A stretch of 57,133 nucleotides of DNA from HGM04593 sp045588485 (GCA_045588485.1 JAZNEI010000049.1:1-57133); one strand, 5' to 3'. Positions 1 through 8,410 are shown, counted from the first letter of the stretch. The notes: generated from the sequence alone by a model not told the origin. A program made the numbers and translations.

Positions 1-60
1 ATAAAAACAAGAATCTCCGCCTGCTAACGGTATGTCCTCATACCATCAGCAAACGGAGAT
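1..60 (-). terminator. Terminator-like 22-bp hairpin at left edge
   Basis: Stem 13-34 with 39-60 and a 4-nt loop, followed on the minus strand by a T-rich tract at positions 12-1. It is a likely intrinsic terminator or attenuator for the minus-strand RNA above. Confidence 0.5.
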
Positions 61-142
61 ATTTGTTTCGGTTGTACCATAAGTCCGATGGGTGTTTGTC
101 TGGATTCATTCAGGTTACACTTATCGGACTGCCAACAATGGC
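1..142 (-). ncRNA. Structured minus-strand RNA or leader, unidentified
   Basis: Three consecutive inverted repeats occur, read on the minus strand. GCCA/TGGC is at 131-142. AGTCCGAT at 82-89 pairs with ATCGGACT at 123-130, continued by a 4-bp inner helix (92-95 with 117-120) across a 2x2 internal loop. A 22-bp hairpin at 13-60 is last. The last hairpin pairs fully only as minus-strand RNA, where four positions become G-U wobbles; on the plus strand these are A-C mismatches. That argues the RNA is made from the minus strand. No minus-strand -7 box could be found upstream. I do not recognise the family: the SRP, tmRNA and RNase P signatures I looked for are absent. It could be an independent small RNA or the leader of a gene beyond the left edge. 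Confidence 0.35.
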
Positions 143-186
143 TTTACCAAAAATGCGGGCGGAACGGAATTTTTCTTTGGGAGTTT

Positions 187-217
187 TTTGTAAAATGAGA
201 GAATATAAGTACCTTTG
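187..217 (+). promoter_or_regulatory. Strong Bacteroidota-type promoter
   Basis: TTTG at 187-190, exactly 19 nt, then TACCTTTG at 210-217. This is a full match to the TTTG-N19-TAnnTTTG consensus. Expected transcription start is near 224. No long ORF follows on the plus strand; the downstream unit is a short transcript ending at about 350. Confidence 0.65.
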
Positions 218-243
218 CGATACAGAAAGAGTTATTTGAAGTT

Positions 244-291
244 ATGCAAAACGCAGAAGACCAAAACACTCTGTATATTGCTAATTCGTAA
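244..291 (+). CDS. Possible 15-residue peptide
   Basis: ATG about 20 nt after the inferred transcription start and a TAA stop give the peptide MQNAEDQNTLYIANS. It contains no run of a single amino acid that would suggest a classical attenuator, and no Shine-Dalgarno (normal for this phylum). It may be chance within a small RNA. Confidence 0.2.
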   Translation: MQNAEDQNTLYIANS

Positions 292-309
292 CCCAATACA
301 TATTCAACC

Positions 310-348
310 AAAAGGTCGTTATTCATTCTCAATAATTTAGACCTTTTT
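310..348 (+). terminator. Intrinsic terminator of the small transcript
   Basis: AAAAGGTC (310-317) pairs with GACCTTTT (340-347), with an inner TTATT/AATAA helix, and the 3' arm ends in a run of five T. It faces the end of dprA. Confidence 0.6.
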
Positions 349-420
349 CGTAACTTCACAATGCGAAGATAATGATATTTTTTATGATTGCGAATTTACG
401 GGGTGCTAAAATAACAGAAG

Positions 421-445
421 AGCCTGCAATAATTTATTGCAGGCT
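421..445 (-). terminator. Perfect inverted repeat after dprA
   Basis: Twelve-base arms AGCCTGCAATAA and TTATTGCAGGCT around a single base, about 30 bp past the dprA stop. The T-tract on the minus strand is weak, so it may act partly as an mRNA-end stabiliser. Confidence 0.5.
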
Positions 446-476
446 GCTAATATAACGAGAAATCTCCGATAAACGT

Positions 477-1601
477 CTATACTATGGCACGATAACAGCC
501 ACCGGCTACTGCACGAACAAGATTCTTCATCTCTAACTCAAACAGCACCGGCATAACCTTACTTACAGGAATGTCAAGTGCTATTACTATCTGATTTATC
601 TGAAGACCGTCATTGTGCTCTCGCAGCAGGTCGAGCAGTTGCTGCTCCAAAGCACTCAGTTGCGGGAAAAGTTCCTGCTCTTGTGACACATTACCTTTTA
701 TCGCACTACCCCAGTTCATTGCTTCGACAAGGTCGTATGCCGAAGTAATCAGTGCCGCAGAACTACGCGCTATGAGTTCGTTGCAACCGATGGAATATTG
801 GTCGTTTACCCTACCCGGGAAAGCAAAACAATCTCGAGCATAACTTTGCGCAATAGAGGCCGTTACCAAGGAACCTCCGTGTGATGGCGACTCTACAACC
901 ACTGTTGCATCGGCAAGGCCGGCGACAATACGGTTACGCTGCAAGAAATTATGTTTGTAAGGTTCTGTCCTGCTCATAAACTCGGTAAGAAGCCCTCCAT
1001 TAGCAAGCATCTCTTTGGCAACGCTTCGATGCGAAGCCGGATATATCCTGTCGAGTCCGTGCGCAAGTACACCGATTGTTGGCAAACCGTTTTTCAGCGC
1101 TGCACGATGGGCGCATACATCTATGCCGTATGCCAGTCCACTCACAATAAGTGTATCGGGAAGCAATCTCGACAAATCAGCCACAAGACTGTTGCACAAG
1201 TCCTTACCATACTCGGTTGCGCGACGTGTACCAACAATAGAGACTATATGTGGTGCATTAAGGTTGACATTTCCCAATGTGTATATCACAGGTGGTGCAT
1301 CGCTACACTCACTAAGGCGATAGGGGTACTCCTCATCGCCGATACAGATGGCCTTTATACCTTTTTCATTTATAAATTGCAGTTCGGCCTTGGCGAGCTG
1401 CATTGGCTCGGGAGATGCAAGCGCCGCACGAAGCTCGGGACCTGCATCGGGTATTATCTCGTCCAGAGAGTCAAGATTCTCGAACAGAAGTTCCGGTTCC
1501 TCTACAGCACGCAGGATATTACAGACAGCGGCAGCTCCCAACCCTCGTACTCGTGTGAGTGCAAGGATTGAGAGCTGTCTCTTAAAGTTTCTCTCCTCCA
1601 C
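477..1601 (-). CDS. dprA: DNA-processing protein DprA
   Basis: Single-stranded DNA-binding protein that loads RecA on incoming DNA during natural transformation; it is also widespread in bacteria not known to be competent. 374 aa. A SAM-like N-terminal region is followed by the Rossmann-fold domain, with SIVGTRRATEYGK at residues 121-133 and the VSGLAYGID motif about 30 residues later. A winged-helix domain (about residues 310-374) ends the protein, as in full-length DprA. The start codon is GTG at 1601; no in-frame ATG fits better. It begins 12 bp after the upstream TPR lipoprotein gene and is probably cotranscribed with it. Nothing nearby suggests a competence locus. Confidence 0.95.
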   Translation of the reverse strand: MEERNFKRQLSILALTRVRGLGAAAVCNILRAVEEPELLFENLDSLDEIIPDAGPELRAALASPEPMQLAKAELQFINEKGIKAICIGDEEYPYRLSECSDAPPVIYTLGNVNLNAPHIVSIVGTRRATEYGKDLCNSLVADLSRLLPDTLIVSGLAYGIDVCAHRAALKNGLPTIGVLAHGLDRIYPASHRSVAKEMLANGGLLTEFMSRTEPYKHNFLQRNRIVAGLADATVVVESPSHGGSLVTASIAQSYARDCFAFPGRVNDQYSIGCNELIARSSAALITSAYDLVEAMNWGSAIKGNVSQEQELFPQLSALEQQLLDLLREHNDGLQINQIVIALDIPVSKVMPVLFELEMKNLVRAVAGGCYRAIV

Positions 1602-1613
1602 GTTGGAGTATGC

Positions 1614-3320
1614 TTACTTGATGATTGACTGGAAAGCGTCGCTTGCTACATACTTAGAGAACTCGAGGTCGCCCAAAGCCTTAGCCGCCATAGAGGGGTC
1701 GAGCTTGATTGACTTTCTGAGTCCGTCATACAAAAGTGATGCATTGTCGGTGCGGGCACCAAGTACCGCTGTGATATAATATGTAGTAGCATCGGGATTC
1801 TTGATTGCTGCAAGAGTATTCTTGGCTGTGCTGTAGTCCTTGTTAAGAAGCTGTGCCAACGCTGCGCTATTGCTTGCCTCACCCTCGAACATAGATGCTG
1901 CACGTACATACTGTCCCTGAGCAATGTAGAGGTTACCAAGAGCCTCATTACCAACCTTAGCGGCAGAGCCCTTAGCCATATATGTCTCGGCATCTGCTAC
2001 GTTACCTTCGAGAAGTGCAAGATAACCAAGGTTAACATTCACCTCGGGAGCATTGGGTGCCAAAGAAGCTGCTTTCTTGAGGTAGCTTGCGGCATTTGCA
2101 TAGTCGCCCTTGTTGTATGCCAACATTGCAAGGTTGTTGTATGCGCGATAGTCATTGGGATAGAACTTCGCTGCAGTCTTGTAAATCTCTTCCTGCTTTG
2201 CAGGCTCCTCGGCTACAACAGCTGCATAAAGAATCTCCTCGAGGCTGAGTACACGAGCATCGCTTGCGAACTGCTCCATAATCTCGTCGTCGCTGCGGCC
2301 GATGAGCTGATAGTTCAAAGTGATACGTGCACGACGCAACTGGGGAAGAATTACATCTGCAAGGTCGCTGTATACGCTTGAGATATTCTTAATCTGCTGC
2401 TCGCGCTCCTCGGGGTCGTTGTACATAGAGAGTACACGAAGGATAATCTCCTTATCGGCAAGATTAGACTGTGAAACAAGCTCCTGGAAGCCTTCCCAGT
2501 CCTCGGCTGTATACTCGGTATCAAGGTTACCCTCGAGCTTAGCCTTCTTCATAAGCTGTCTCTCGACAAACTTAGCGGTATTCTTCTCACGACCTGTAGC
2601 AACATCGGTATTAAGTGACATACCGCCATCGGGTGAAGCGTATGCCGAAACCTCGACATTATCAAGCACTTTGTTCTCGGTATCTGCTGCAACAGCCTTC
2701 ATTGAATCGCGAAGTGCCTTTATTGCCTCACTGTTAATCTCGCTGTTACGAAGATTTGTCTGCTGGATAAGGAACATAATGTTAGCCTGCTGCGCCTGTT
2801 TGATTACACGCTGGAAAGCATCCTCACCAACAGCAGTATTAGCAGATGTTACTGTAGAACGATAGAGCTGAGAAGTAGCGATACAGCCATCGGCAACTTT
2901 TATCTCGGGAAGTGTATAACTCTTGTTGCCCTTTGTAACTGTAAAGTTAAGATAAAGAGCCGACTTTGCCATCTCGGGAACATAGTCAAAGTTCATCTTC
3001 ATTGTAAAGTTGGCACCATTCTCATAAGATACAGCACGGTTGTTACCCTGTACCTTCTCGCCCTGGAATGTAACCGACTCGGCTGTTGCCTGACCACCCT
3101 CATACTTGAGTACAGGAGTAATTGTCAGAACTGACTTTTTGTTAAAGAACTTCTGGGGGAAACGGCCATCAATGGTAACAGGTACCTGAGTACCAACAAC
3201 CTCAAGGACACGCGGTGTCACTGTAAAATAATTCGACTGTAACTCTTTCATTTTTGAGCTACATGAACTTAAAAGCATCACTGTTACGACAGTGAACAAA
3301 AGAGATAATTTTTTCAACAT
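1614..3320 (-). CDS. Lipoprotein with C-terminal TPR repeats
   Basis: 568 aa, probably periplasmic or membrane-anchored. The N-terminus is a lipoprotein signal ending LLSSC, with no acidic residues just after the Cys, so a periplasmic-facing location is likely. Residues about 25-150 look like a beta-sandwich, followed by a segment with OmpA/peptidoglycan-domain character (short AYASPDGG motif). From about residue 360 there are TPR units (for example NDYRAYNNLAMLAYNKGDY). I know this as a conserved Bacteroidales protein type without an assigned role. A -7 box (TAACTTTG, minus strand, 3379-3386) lies 59 bp upstream of the ATG. Confidence 0.75.
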   Translation of the reverse strand: MLKKLSLLFTVVTVMLLSSCSSKMKELQSNYFTVTPRVLEVVGTQVPVTIDGRFPQKFFNKKSVLTITPVLKYEGGQATAESVTFQGEKVQGNNRAVSYENGANFTMKMNFDYVPEMAKSALYLNFTVTKGNKSYTLPEIKVADGCIATSQLYRSTVTSANTAVGEDAFQRVIKQAQQANIMFLIQQTNLRNSEINSEAIKALRDSMKAVAADTENKVLDNVEVSAYASPDGGMSLNTDVATGREKNTAKFVERQLMKKAKLEGNLDTEYTAEDWEGFQELVSQSNLADKEIILRVLSMYNDPEEREQQIKNISSVYSDLADVILPQLRRARITLNYQLIGRSDDEIMEQFASDARVLSLEEILYAAVVAEEPAKQEEIYKTAAKFYPNDYRAYNNLAMLAYNKGDYANAASYLKKAASLAPNAPEVNVNLGYLALLEGNVADAETYMAKGSAAKVGNEALGNLYIAQGQYVRAASMFEGEASNSAALAQLLNKDYSTAKNTLAAIKNPDATTYYITAVLGARTDNASLLYDGLRKSIKLDPSMAAKALGDLEFSKYVASDAFQSIIK

Positions 3321-3378
3321 TTCAGTATTTAATTAATAGTTTCGCCACGTTTAAGCGCACCTGTGCGCAAAATTTTTG

Positions 3379-3386
3379 CAAAGTTA
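3379..3386 (-). promoter_or_regulatory. -7 box upstream of TPR lipoprotein
   Basis: Minus-strand TAACTTTG matches TAnnTTTG. No TTTG at the standard distance, so support is only partial. Confidence 0.35.
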
Positions 3387-3443
3387 AGAAAAATATCAAT
3401 ATAAACATCATCACAAACCATATAAGTATGCAAAAAAATGTTT

Positions 3444-4367
3444 TTATTTCCTATTTACAGAGCGTTTATTGCGAGGATGATGTTCGAATATCTCTTCCCG
3501 AAGGCGTTTACGGTCGATGTGTGCATAAATTTCGGTAGTCGCGATACTTTCGTGCCCCAACATTGCCTGTATTATGCGCAGGTTGGCACCCCCTTCAAGA
3601 AGATGCGTGGCAAAAGAGTGTCTGAAAGTATGAGGACTGACATTTTTCTTGATGCCTGCCATTGAAACAAGCTCCTTTACAATATGAAACACAGTGATTC
3701 GGGACAGAGGTTTGCGCCGCCTCTCGCTCACAAAGACAATATCCTCGTATCCCGGCTTTATCTCGATGCGGTCGCGGTCGTTGAAATAGTAGTTGAGTTC
3801 GGTAATGGCACGTGGAGATATCGGAACAAGGCGCTGCTTATCACCCTTTCCCGTAACACGGATAAACTCTTCGTCAAGGTAGAGGTCGGATATTTTAAGA
3901 TTGCATAGTTCGGAGACTCGCAGTCCGCAGCTATAAAGAACCTCTATCATGGCACGGTTGCGCTGTCCTTCGAGTTGCGTAAGGTCTATTGAATCTAAAA
4001 CTCTGTCTATTTCGTCAAGCGTCAACACATCGGGAAGATGGGTCGGCAATTTGGGCGATTCAAGAAGCTCTGTAGGATTGATTTCTATGTATCCGTCCAT
4101 TTTTAAAAAGCCATAAAGAGAACGCAACGACGAGATAAGCCTCGCCTGCGTACGAGGATGTATGCCCAAATCGACAAGAGTGGCAATATATGTGCGCAAC
4201 TGCTCTAACTCTACAGAAATAAGGTCTCCACCGGTTTCGGCAATATAGTCTGCAAATTTAGAGACATCGCTCATATATGCCTCCAGGGTATGCTGAGAAA
4301 GGCCCTTTTCGAGCCTTAGATATACACGATAGCGTTCGAGAGGAGTGTTCGTCTTTTTTGCACACAT
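3444..4367 (-). CDS. xerD: Tyrosine recombinase XerD
   Basis: Site-specific recombinase that, with XerC, resolves chromosome dimers at dif. 307 aa, the usual length. The N-terminal SAM-like core-binding domain covers about residues 8-95. The catalytic domain has the complete set R150, K174, H246, R249, H272 and nucleophile Y281 (HTFRHSFATHLL, then GHESIATTEIYAH). No phage or integron genes adjoin it, which favours the housekeeping enzyme over an element integrase. It is divergent from the O-methyltransferase gene at 4512. XerC versus XerD cannot be separated with certainty by eye. Confidence 0.88.
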   Translation of the reverse strand: MCAKKTNTPLERYRVYLRLEKGLSQHTLEAYMSDVSKFADYIAETGGDLISVELEQLRTYIATLVDLGIHPRTQARLISSLRSLYGFLKMDGYIEINPTELLESPKLPTHLPDVLTLDEIDRVLDSIDLTQLEGQRNRAMIEVLYSCGLRVSELCNLKISDLYLDEEFIRVTGKGDKQRLVPISPRAITELNYYFNDRDRIEIKPGYEDIVFVSERRRKPLSRITVFHIVKELVSMAGIKKNVSPHTFRHSFATHLLEGGANLRIIQAMLGHESIATTEIYAHIDRKRLREEIFEHHPRNKRSVNRK

Positions 4368-4415
4368 AACAATCTTTTTCTTTAAAGAGAGGCCTTATTT
4401 TCATCAACAACAGTG

Positions 4416-4423
4416 CAAAAATA
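4416..4423 (-). promoter_or_regulatory. -7 box upstream of xerD
   Basis: Minus-strand TATTTTTG matches TAnnTTTG, 49 bp before the xerD ATG. The -33 element is not clear. Confidence 0.35.
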
Positions 4424-4488
4424 GTACTTGAATTTTGAAAAAGAGGAAGCTATTCATATTTCTTTCAATGAAATTGCTTTTTTTTGCG

Positions 4489-4496
4489 TATCTTCG
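4489..4496 (+). promoter_or_regulatory. -7-like box upstream of O-methyltransferase operon
   Basis: TATCTTCG differs from TAnnTTTG at one base and lies 16 bp before the ATG at 4512. The upstream half is not convincing. Confidence 0.3.
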
Positions 4497-4511
4497 CAGC
4501 ATAATTGAATA

Positions 4512-5156
4512 ATGATGAGCATAGACGAAAGACTCGACGATTATATTGCCGCACACAGCACTCCCGAGGGCGACTATCTGTACCGTCTGTACCGCGCCAC
4601 CAACATTGAGATTCTGAACCCTCACATGGCATCGGGACACGTACAGGGGCGCTTGCTAAAGCTGTTGGTGAAGATGATTCGCCCTAAAAATATACTTGAG
4701 ATTGGCACATATACAGGATATTCGGCTATATGCATGGCCGAGGGGCTTGAAGAGGATGGCAAACTCTACACTTTTGAGGTGGATGACGAGCTTGAGGACT
4801 TTACCCGCCGATGGATTGAAGGCTCGCCCGTAGCCGACAAAATTATATTCACGATAGGCAGCGCTCTTGAGAGAGTGCCACAGATGGGATTAAAGTTCGA
4901 CCTTGCATTCATCGATGGCAATAAACGTGAGTATATAGCCTATTACGAAATGGCATTGGAGCATCTGAACGAAGGCGGATGGATTCTTGCCGACAACACC
5001 CTTTGGGATGGGCACGTAATAGACCCGGCTTATAAAGATGCACAGACAAACGGAGTAAGGGCATTCAACGACTATGTTCGCGCAGATGAACGTGTAGAGG
5101 AGGTGATACTCCCCTTACGCGACGGATTAACGATAATAAGAAAAAAAATACAGTAA
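4512..5156 (+). CDS. SAM-dependent O-methyltransferase
   Basis: 214 aa class I methyltransferase of the catechol/caffeoyl-CoA O-methyltransferase family (Methyltransf_3). The SAM site is EIGTYTGYSAICMAEGL (about residues 61-77). The metal and substrate region is seen as FIDGNKREYIAYYE and the later ILADNTLWDGHV. Substrate unknown; bacterial members act on catechols or on tRNA hydroxyuridine (TrmR type), and I cannot choose between these. First gene of a three-gene unit, with rbfA starting one base after its stop. Confidence 0.88.
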   Translation: MMSIDERLDDYIAAHSTPEGDYLYRLYRATNIEILNPHMASGHVQGRLLKLLVKMIRPKNILEIGTYTGYSAICMAEGLEEDGKLYTFEVDDELEDFTRRWIEGSPVADKIIFTIGSALERVPQMGLKFDLAFIDGNKREYIAYYEMALEHLNEGGWILADNTLWDGHVIDPAYKDAQTNGVRAFNDYVRADERVEEVILPLRDGLTIIRKKIQ

Positions 5157-5157
5157 T

Positions 5158-5493
5158 ATGGATAGCACAAGACAGAACAAAATTTCGCGCCTTATACAAA
5201 AGGAGCTAAGTGATATATTCCTTAGAATGACAAAAGAGATGCGTGGTGTTATGGTTTCGGTGAGTGTTGTACGTGTAAGCCCCGACCTTGGCATAGCAAA
5301 AGCCTATCTTAGCGTTTTTCCTTCGGAAAAGGCTGCCGAGATTATCGAGCATCTTACCAACAACACAAAAGCGATACGCTTTGAACTTGGTAACCGTGTA
5401 AGACACCAGCTTCGCATCATCCCCGAGCTTCGCTTCTATCAGGACGACTCGCTCGATTACATCGAACACATAGACCAACTGCTGAAAGACTAA
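5158..5493 (+). CDS. rbfA: Ribosome-binding factor A
   Basis: 111 aa KH-fold protein that binds immature 30S subunits and assists maturation of the 16S rRNA 5' end. Family features are the N-terminal TRQNKISRLIQKEL, the central SVSVVRVSPDLGIAKAYLSV strand-helix region, and the end LRIIPELRFYQDDSLDY. It is tightly packed between the methyltransferase (1 bp) and the permease (12 bp), so all three share an mRNA. Confidence 0.95.
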   Translation: MDSTRQNKISRLIQKELSDIFLRMTKEMRGVMVSVSVVRVSPDLGIAKAYLSVFPSEKAAEIIEHLTNNTKAIRFELGNRVRHQLRIIPELRFYQDDSLDYIEHIDQLLKD

Positions 5494-5505
5494 GAGGCTG
5501 CATCA

Positions 5506-6753
5506 ATGAATCTGCCACTATACATAGCCAAGAGATACCTGCTATCAAAGAAAAGCCATCAGGTAATAAACATTATATCAGGCGTTTCAATAGCGGGTGT
5601 TGCACTAGCGACCTTGGCTATGGTATGTACCCTATCGGTTTTTAATGGATTCGGCAGGCTTGTAGAGTTGCAATCGACAGCATTCAATCCCGATATAAAA
5701 ATTACAGCGAAGCAAGGCAAGGTCTTTACAGCCGACAGTATAATGTTGTCGCAACTAAAGGAGCTGCCACAGATAAGTATTGTAACACAGTGTATCGAAG
5801 AGAAAGCAATGGTACAATATGGCGGCCGTCAGGCAATGGTCACATTAAAAGGAGTCGAAGAGAACTATACCGAACTCACTAATATAAAAGAGACATTTAT
5901 CGGCAACGGCTCCTCGGTTCTGTCCGATAGCGTTGCCGACTATGCCATTCCGGGTGCAGGGCTTGTTACAACCCTCAATAGTGGAATATCTTTTGTGCAC
6001 CCTTATGAGATATTTGCACCACGTCGAGGAAAGAGAGTAAGTCTTACAAATCCTGCGGCCAACTTCAACAGGGCACATCTGCAAGCATCGGGGTTCATTT
6101 TTGTTGTCAATCAGGCCGAGTATGACGAGAATTATATAATATCCTCAATCGCTTTCGCCCGCAAGTTATTCGCACGTGAAGCATCGCAGGTAAGCAGTTT
6201 GGAGTTGCGCCTTAACCCCGGCAGCAACCTTAAAACAGCTAAAGAGTCGATTGCTGAGATTATGGGTAACGGATACGAGATAAAAGACCGTCACCAACAG
6301 CAGGAGGATATATTCAGGATTATGGAGATTGAAAAATTCATATCATACATATTCCTTACTTTCATACTTTTGGTTGCCTGCTTCAATATCATCGGTTCCC
6401 TTTCGATGCTCATCCTTGAGAAACGCAAGGATGTCTCTACGCTGCGTAGTTTAGGTGCAAGCGACAGACTCATCATTAATGTTTTTGTAAGCGAAGGGAT
6501 TCTTATTTCATCTATAGGTGCCATTATAGGAATTGTCACCGGGGTAGCCATTTGTCTTGCACAAGAACATTGGGGACTGCTTGCATTAAGCGGTTCGGGA
6601 AATAACCTTGTAGTAGACAGTTATCCTGTGGACGTTCATTTCTCGGATATCACACTCGTCTTTGCCACAGTGGTTGCGGTAGGACTCATTGCGGTTGCAG
6701 CCCCTGTAAAGATGCTCACAAAGAAAATACTCAACGGTGGTTATAAAGAATAA
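5506..6753 (+). CDS. FtsX/LolE-like ABC transporter permease
   Basis: 415 aa inner-membrane protein with the MacB/LolC architecture. TM1 is at about residues 22-48, a large periplasmic domain follows, then three C-terminal TM helices at about 280-305, 325-350 and 375-400 with the FtsX core (SMLILEKRKDVSTLRSLGAS coupling helix). The likely partner is a LolD-type ATPase, not encoded here. The N-terminal YIAKRYLLSKKSHQVINIIS is typical of Bacteroidota LolE-like proteins, suggesting a role in lipoprotein release. The stop codon lies inside the left arm of the terminator at 6741-6788. Confidence 0.85.
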   Translation: MNLPLYIAKRYLLSKKSHQVINIISGVSIAGVALATLAMVCTLSVFNGFGRLVELQSTAFNPDIKITAKQGKVFTADSIMLSQLKELPQISIVTQCIEEKAMVQYGGRQAMVTLKGVEENYTELTNIKETFIGNGSSVLSDSVADYAIPGAGLVTTLNSGISFVHPYEIFAPRRGKRVSLTNPAANFNRAHLQASGFIFVVNQAEYDENYIISSIAFARKLFAREASQVSSLELRLNPGSNLKTAKESIAEIMGNGYEIKDRHQQQEDIFRIMEIEKFISYIFLTFILLVACFNIIGSLSMLILEKRKDVSTLRSLGASDRLIINVFVSEGILISSIGAIIGIVTGVAICLAQEHWGLLALSGSGNNLVVDSYPVDVHFSDITLVFATVVAVGLIAVAAPVKMLTKKILNGGYKE

Positions 6754-6788
6754 AAAGGTAGCAAAAGCTACCTTTTTATTCTTTATAA
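6741..6788. terminator. Bidirectional terminator between permease and murI
   Basis: Perfect 22-bp stem (6741-6762 with 67-88 of the same hundred) and an AAAA loop. The left arm contains the permease stop codon, and both directions end in A/T-rich arms, so it serves both convergent genes. murI stops at 6790, two bases away. Confidence 0.85.
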
Positions 6789-6789
6789 T

Positions 6790-7638
6790 TTATACCAATG
6801 ATATTCTGTTGGCACGCACCGGATGGTTCAAAAAACGTGATGCCTGCTGTCTGAACTTCTCGGCCGACTCTGTTGTGTAGAATATTGTTTCACCACCCTT
6901 TGTACATAACGCCTCTATATCGGTGTGCCTGCTAAGGTAATCTTTAAGTGAGACAGCTACTGCCTCGCCCTGTGTAAGTACGTTGACACCCGACGGAACA
7001 AAGTTGCGCACCTTATCATACAGCAACGGATAGTGGGTACAGCCGAGTATAACGGTGTCTATCATAGGGTCTCGTTCGAGTAGTGCCTCTACATCCCTTT
7101 TTACAAAATAGTCGGCACCGGGAGTAAGATGTTCGTTAGCCTCGACCAAAGAAGCCCACATAGGACAGGCCTTTCCAGACACCTGAATATCGGGGAAGAG
7201 TTTTTTAATCTCAAGCGGATAAGACATCGACTTTATTGTACCCTCGGTAGCCAGCACACCAACGTGACGACTTTTTGTCACACTGCCTATACTCTCGACT
7301 GTGGGACGAATAATTCCAAGTACGCGACGTTTGGGGTCAAGAGCCGGAAGGTCGAGCTGCTGTATATTGCGTAATGCTTTTGCCGAAGCCGTATTACATG
7401 CGAGAATAACCAAATGACAACCCTGCTTAAAAAGGAACTCTACCGCCTGACGTGTAAACTCATAGACCACATCAAACGAACGTGTTCCATAAGGAGCACG
7501 CGCATTGTCACCCAGGTAGAGGTAATCGTACTCGGGCATAAGCCTCTTTATCTCGCTATAGATTGTAAGTCCTCCGTAACCCGAATCGAACACTCCGATA
7601 GGTCCCGGCTCATAGGGCAGTTGCATTATTGCAGACAT
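6790..7638 (-). CDS. murI: Glutamate racemase
   Basis: Converts L-glutamate to D-glutamate for peptidoglycan. 282 aa. N-terminal IGVFDSGYGGLTI is the family signature. The two catalytic cysteines are in LACNTASAKA and LGCTHYPLL. It is the last gene of the envelope block that includes bamA and the three skp genes; its ATG is 16 bp after the last skp stop. No anomaly seen. Confidence 0.96.
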   Translation of the reverse strand: MSAIMQLPYEPGPIGVFDSGYGGLTIYSEIKRLMPEYDYLYLGDNARAPYGTRSFDVVYEFTRQAVEFLFKQGCHLVILACNTASAKALRNIQQLDLPALDPKRRVLGIIRPTVESIGSVTKSRHVGVLATEGTIKSMSYPLEIKKLFPDIQVSGKACPMWASLVEANEHLTPGADYFVKRDVEALLERDPMIDTVILGCTHYPLLYDKVRNFVPSGVNVLTQGEAVAVSLKDYLSRHTDIEALCTKGGETIFYTTESAEKFRQQASRFLNHPVRANRISLV

Positions 7639-7654
7639 GATAATAGCATCTTAT

Positions 7655-8317
7655 TTAATGAAAAGCACCCTCTGCTGCTTCGTTCTCGCCATCGTTGTTA
7701 CCCTCTTCCTCTATTATCTCCTGCTCATCGGTCGACACTTTTGTTATCGAATCATTGGGAACAGTATCCTTAATAAGAAACAAGCGACTGTCTGTTGCTT
7801 GAATAGTCTGAGGTTCACCGCTTCTTAATATAGTGTTTATCACTGCTTTTGTCACATCGAATCCCATAGCAGGGTTAACAAACAGATAGCCCGATTTTTC
7901 GGTATCTATAACATAAGCGAGTTCATTATGCATACACACACGTGCAATGGCATCGTCTACAATGGCATTGACAGGAGCAAACAGTGAGTCGTGGGCATGT
8001 ACAAGCCACTTCTTTACCTGGTCGCGAAAAATAATACTGCGATCGACAAGGTCTTGCACCTCTTTCTGACGCTTACGTAATATCGGTTCGGGAAAATCGC
8101 GTTGTCCGTCAAGAAACGCCACATAGTTACGTGTAAGCTCTTCCTCGTTACGTACAAGTTCTTGTTCGCAACGCTTCACAAGTTCATCATAATGTGCCTG
8201 TGCCTCTTTATATTGTGGAACTTGCTGTCGGGCCTCCTTGTAGTTCAGATAGCCGAAACGTATCTGTGCAACCGATGCAAGAGGAAAGAGAAGTAGGAGT
8301 AATAATAATTTTCGCAT
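7655..8317 (-). CDS. OmpH/Skp-family periplasmic chaperone (copy 1)
   Basis: 220 aa. A signal peptide ending ASVAQ is followed by IRFGYLNYKE, the beta-strand opening of Skp proteins, and a long charged helical region (the tentacle coiled coil, about residues 30-110). Skp trimers hold unfolded outer-membrane proteins in the periplasm. This copy is about 45 residues longer than its two neighbours because of an acidic, low-complexity tail rich in Glu, Asp and Asn. It is downstream of skp copy 2 and directly upstream of murI. Confidence 0.85.
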   Translation of the reverse strand: MRKLLLLLLLFPLASVAQIRFGYLNYKEARQQVPQYKEAQAHYDELVKRCEQELVRNEEELTRNYVAFLDGQRDFPEPILRKRQKEVQDLVDRSIIFRDQVKKWLVHAHDSLFAPVNAIVDDAIARVCMHNELAYVIDTEKSGYLFVNPAMGFDVTKAVINTILRSGEPQTIQATDSRLFLIKDTVPNDSITKVSTDEQEIIEEEGNNDGENEAAEGAFH

Positions 8318-8410
8318 TTTCTTAGAAGTTATTTCTATGTTGTAACTTTAAAATATATAAGAGGGAAGCCACTCAGGGCTACCCTCTCATTTATATCCGA
8401 TAGAAGTCTG

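Larger units (their letters stand above)
224..350 (+). ncRNA. Candidate small RNA or peptide-coding transcript
   Basis: A consensus promoter lies directly upstream and an intrinsic terminator at 310-348, defining a stand-alone transcript of about 127 nt. The next plus-strand gene is 4 kb away and dprA is convergent, so this is not an ordinary mRNA leader. It carries a 15-codon ORF at 244-291. I do not recognise the RNA family. Confidence 0.45.

Noticed and set aside
1..142. RNase P, SRP or tmRNA fragment at the left edge
   Set aside because: Stems such as AGTCCGAT/ATCGGACT and the words GAATGAAT and GGACTTAT recall RNase P, but the conserved ACAGAA core and required spacing are absent, as are the SRP tetraloop and the tmRNA ends.
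144..359. 71-residue minus-strand ORF near the left end
   Set aside because: It spans the plus-strand promoter and terminator, has no domain or signal features and reads as random composition; the opposing small transcript explains the region better.
4365..4512. XerD as part of an integrative element
   Set aside because: No excisionase, attachment repeats or cargo genes adjoin it, and the flanks are housekeeping genes.
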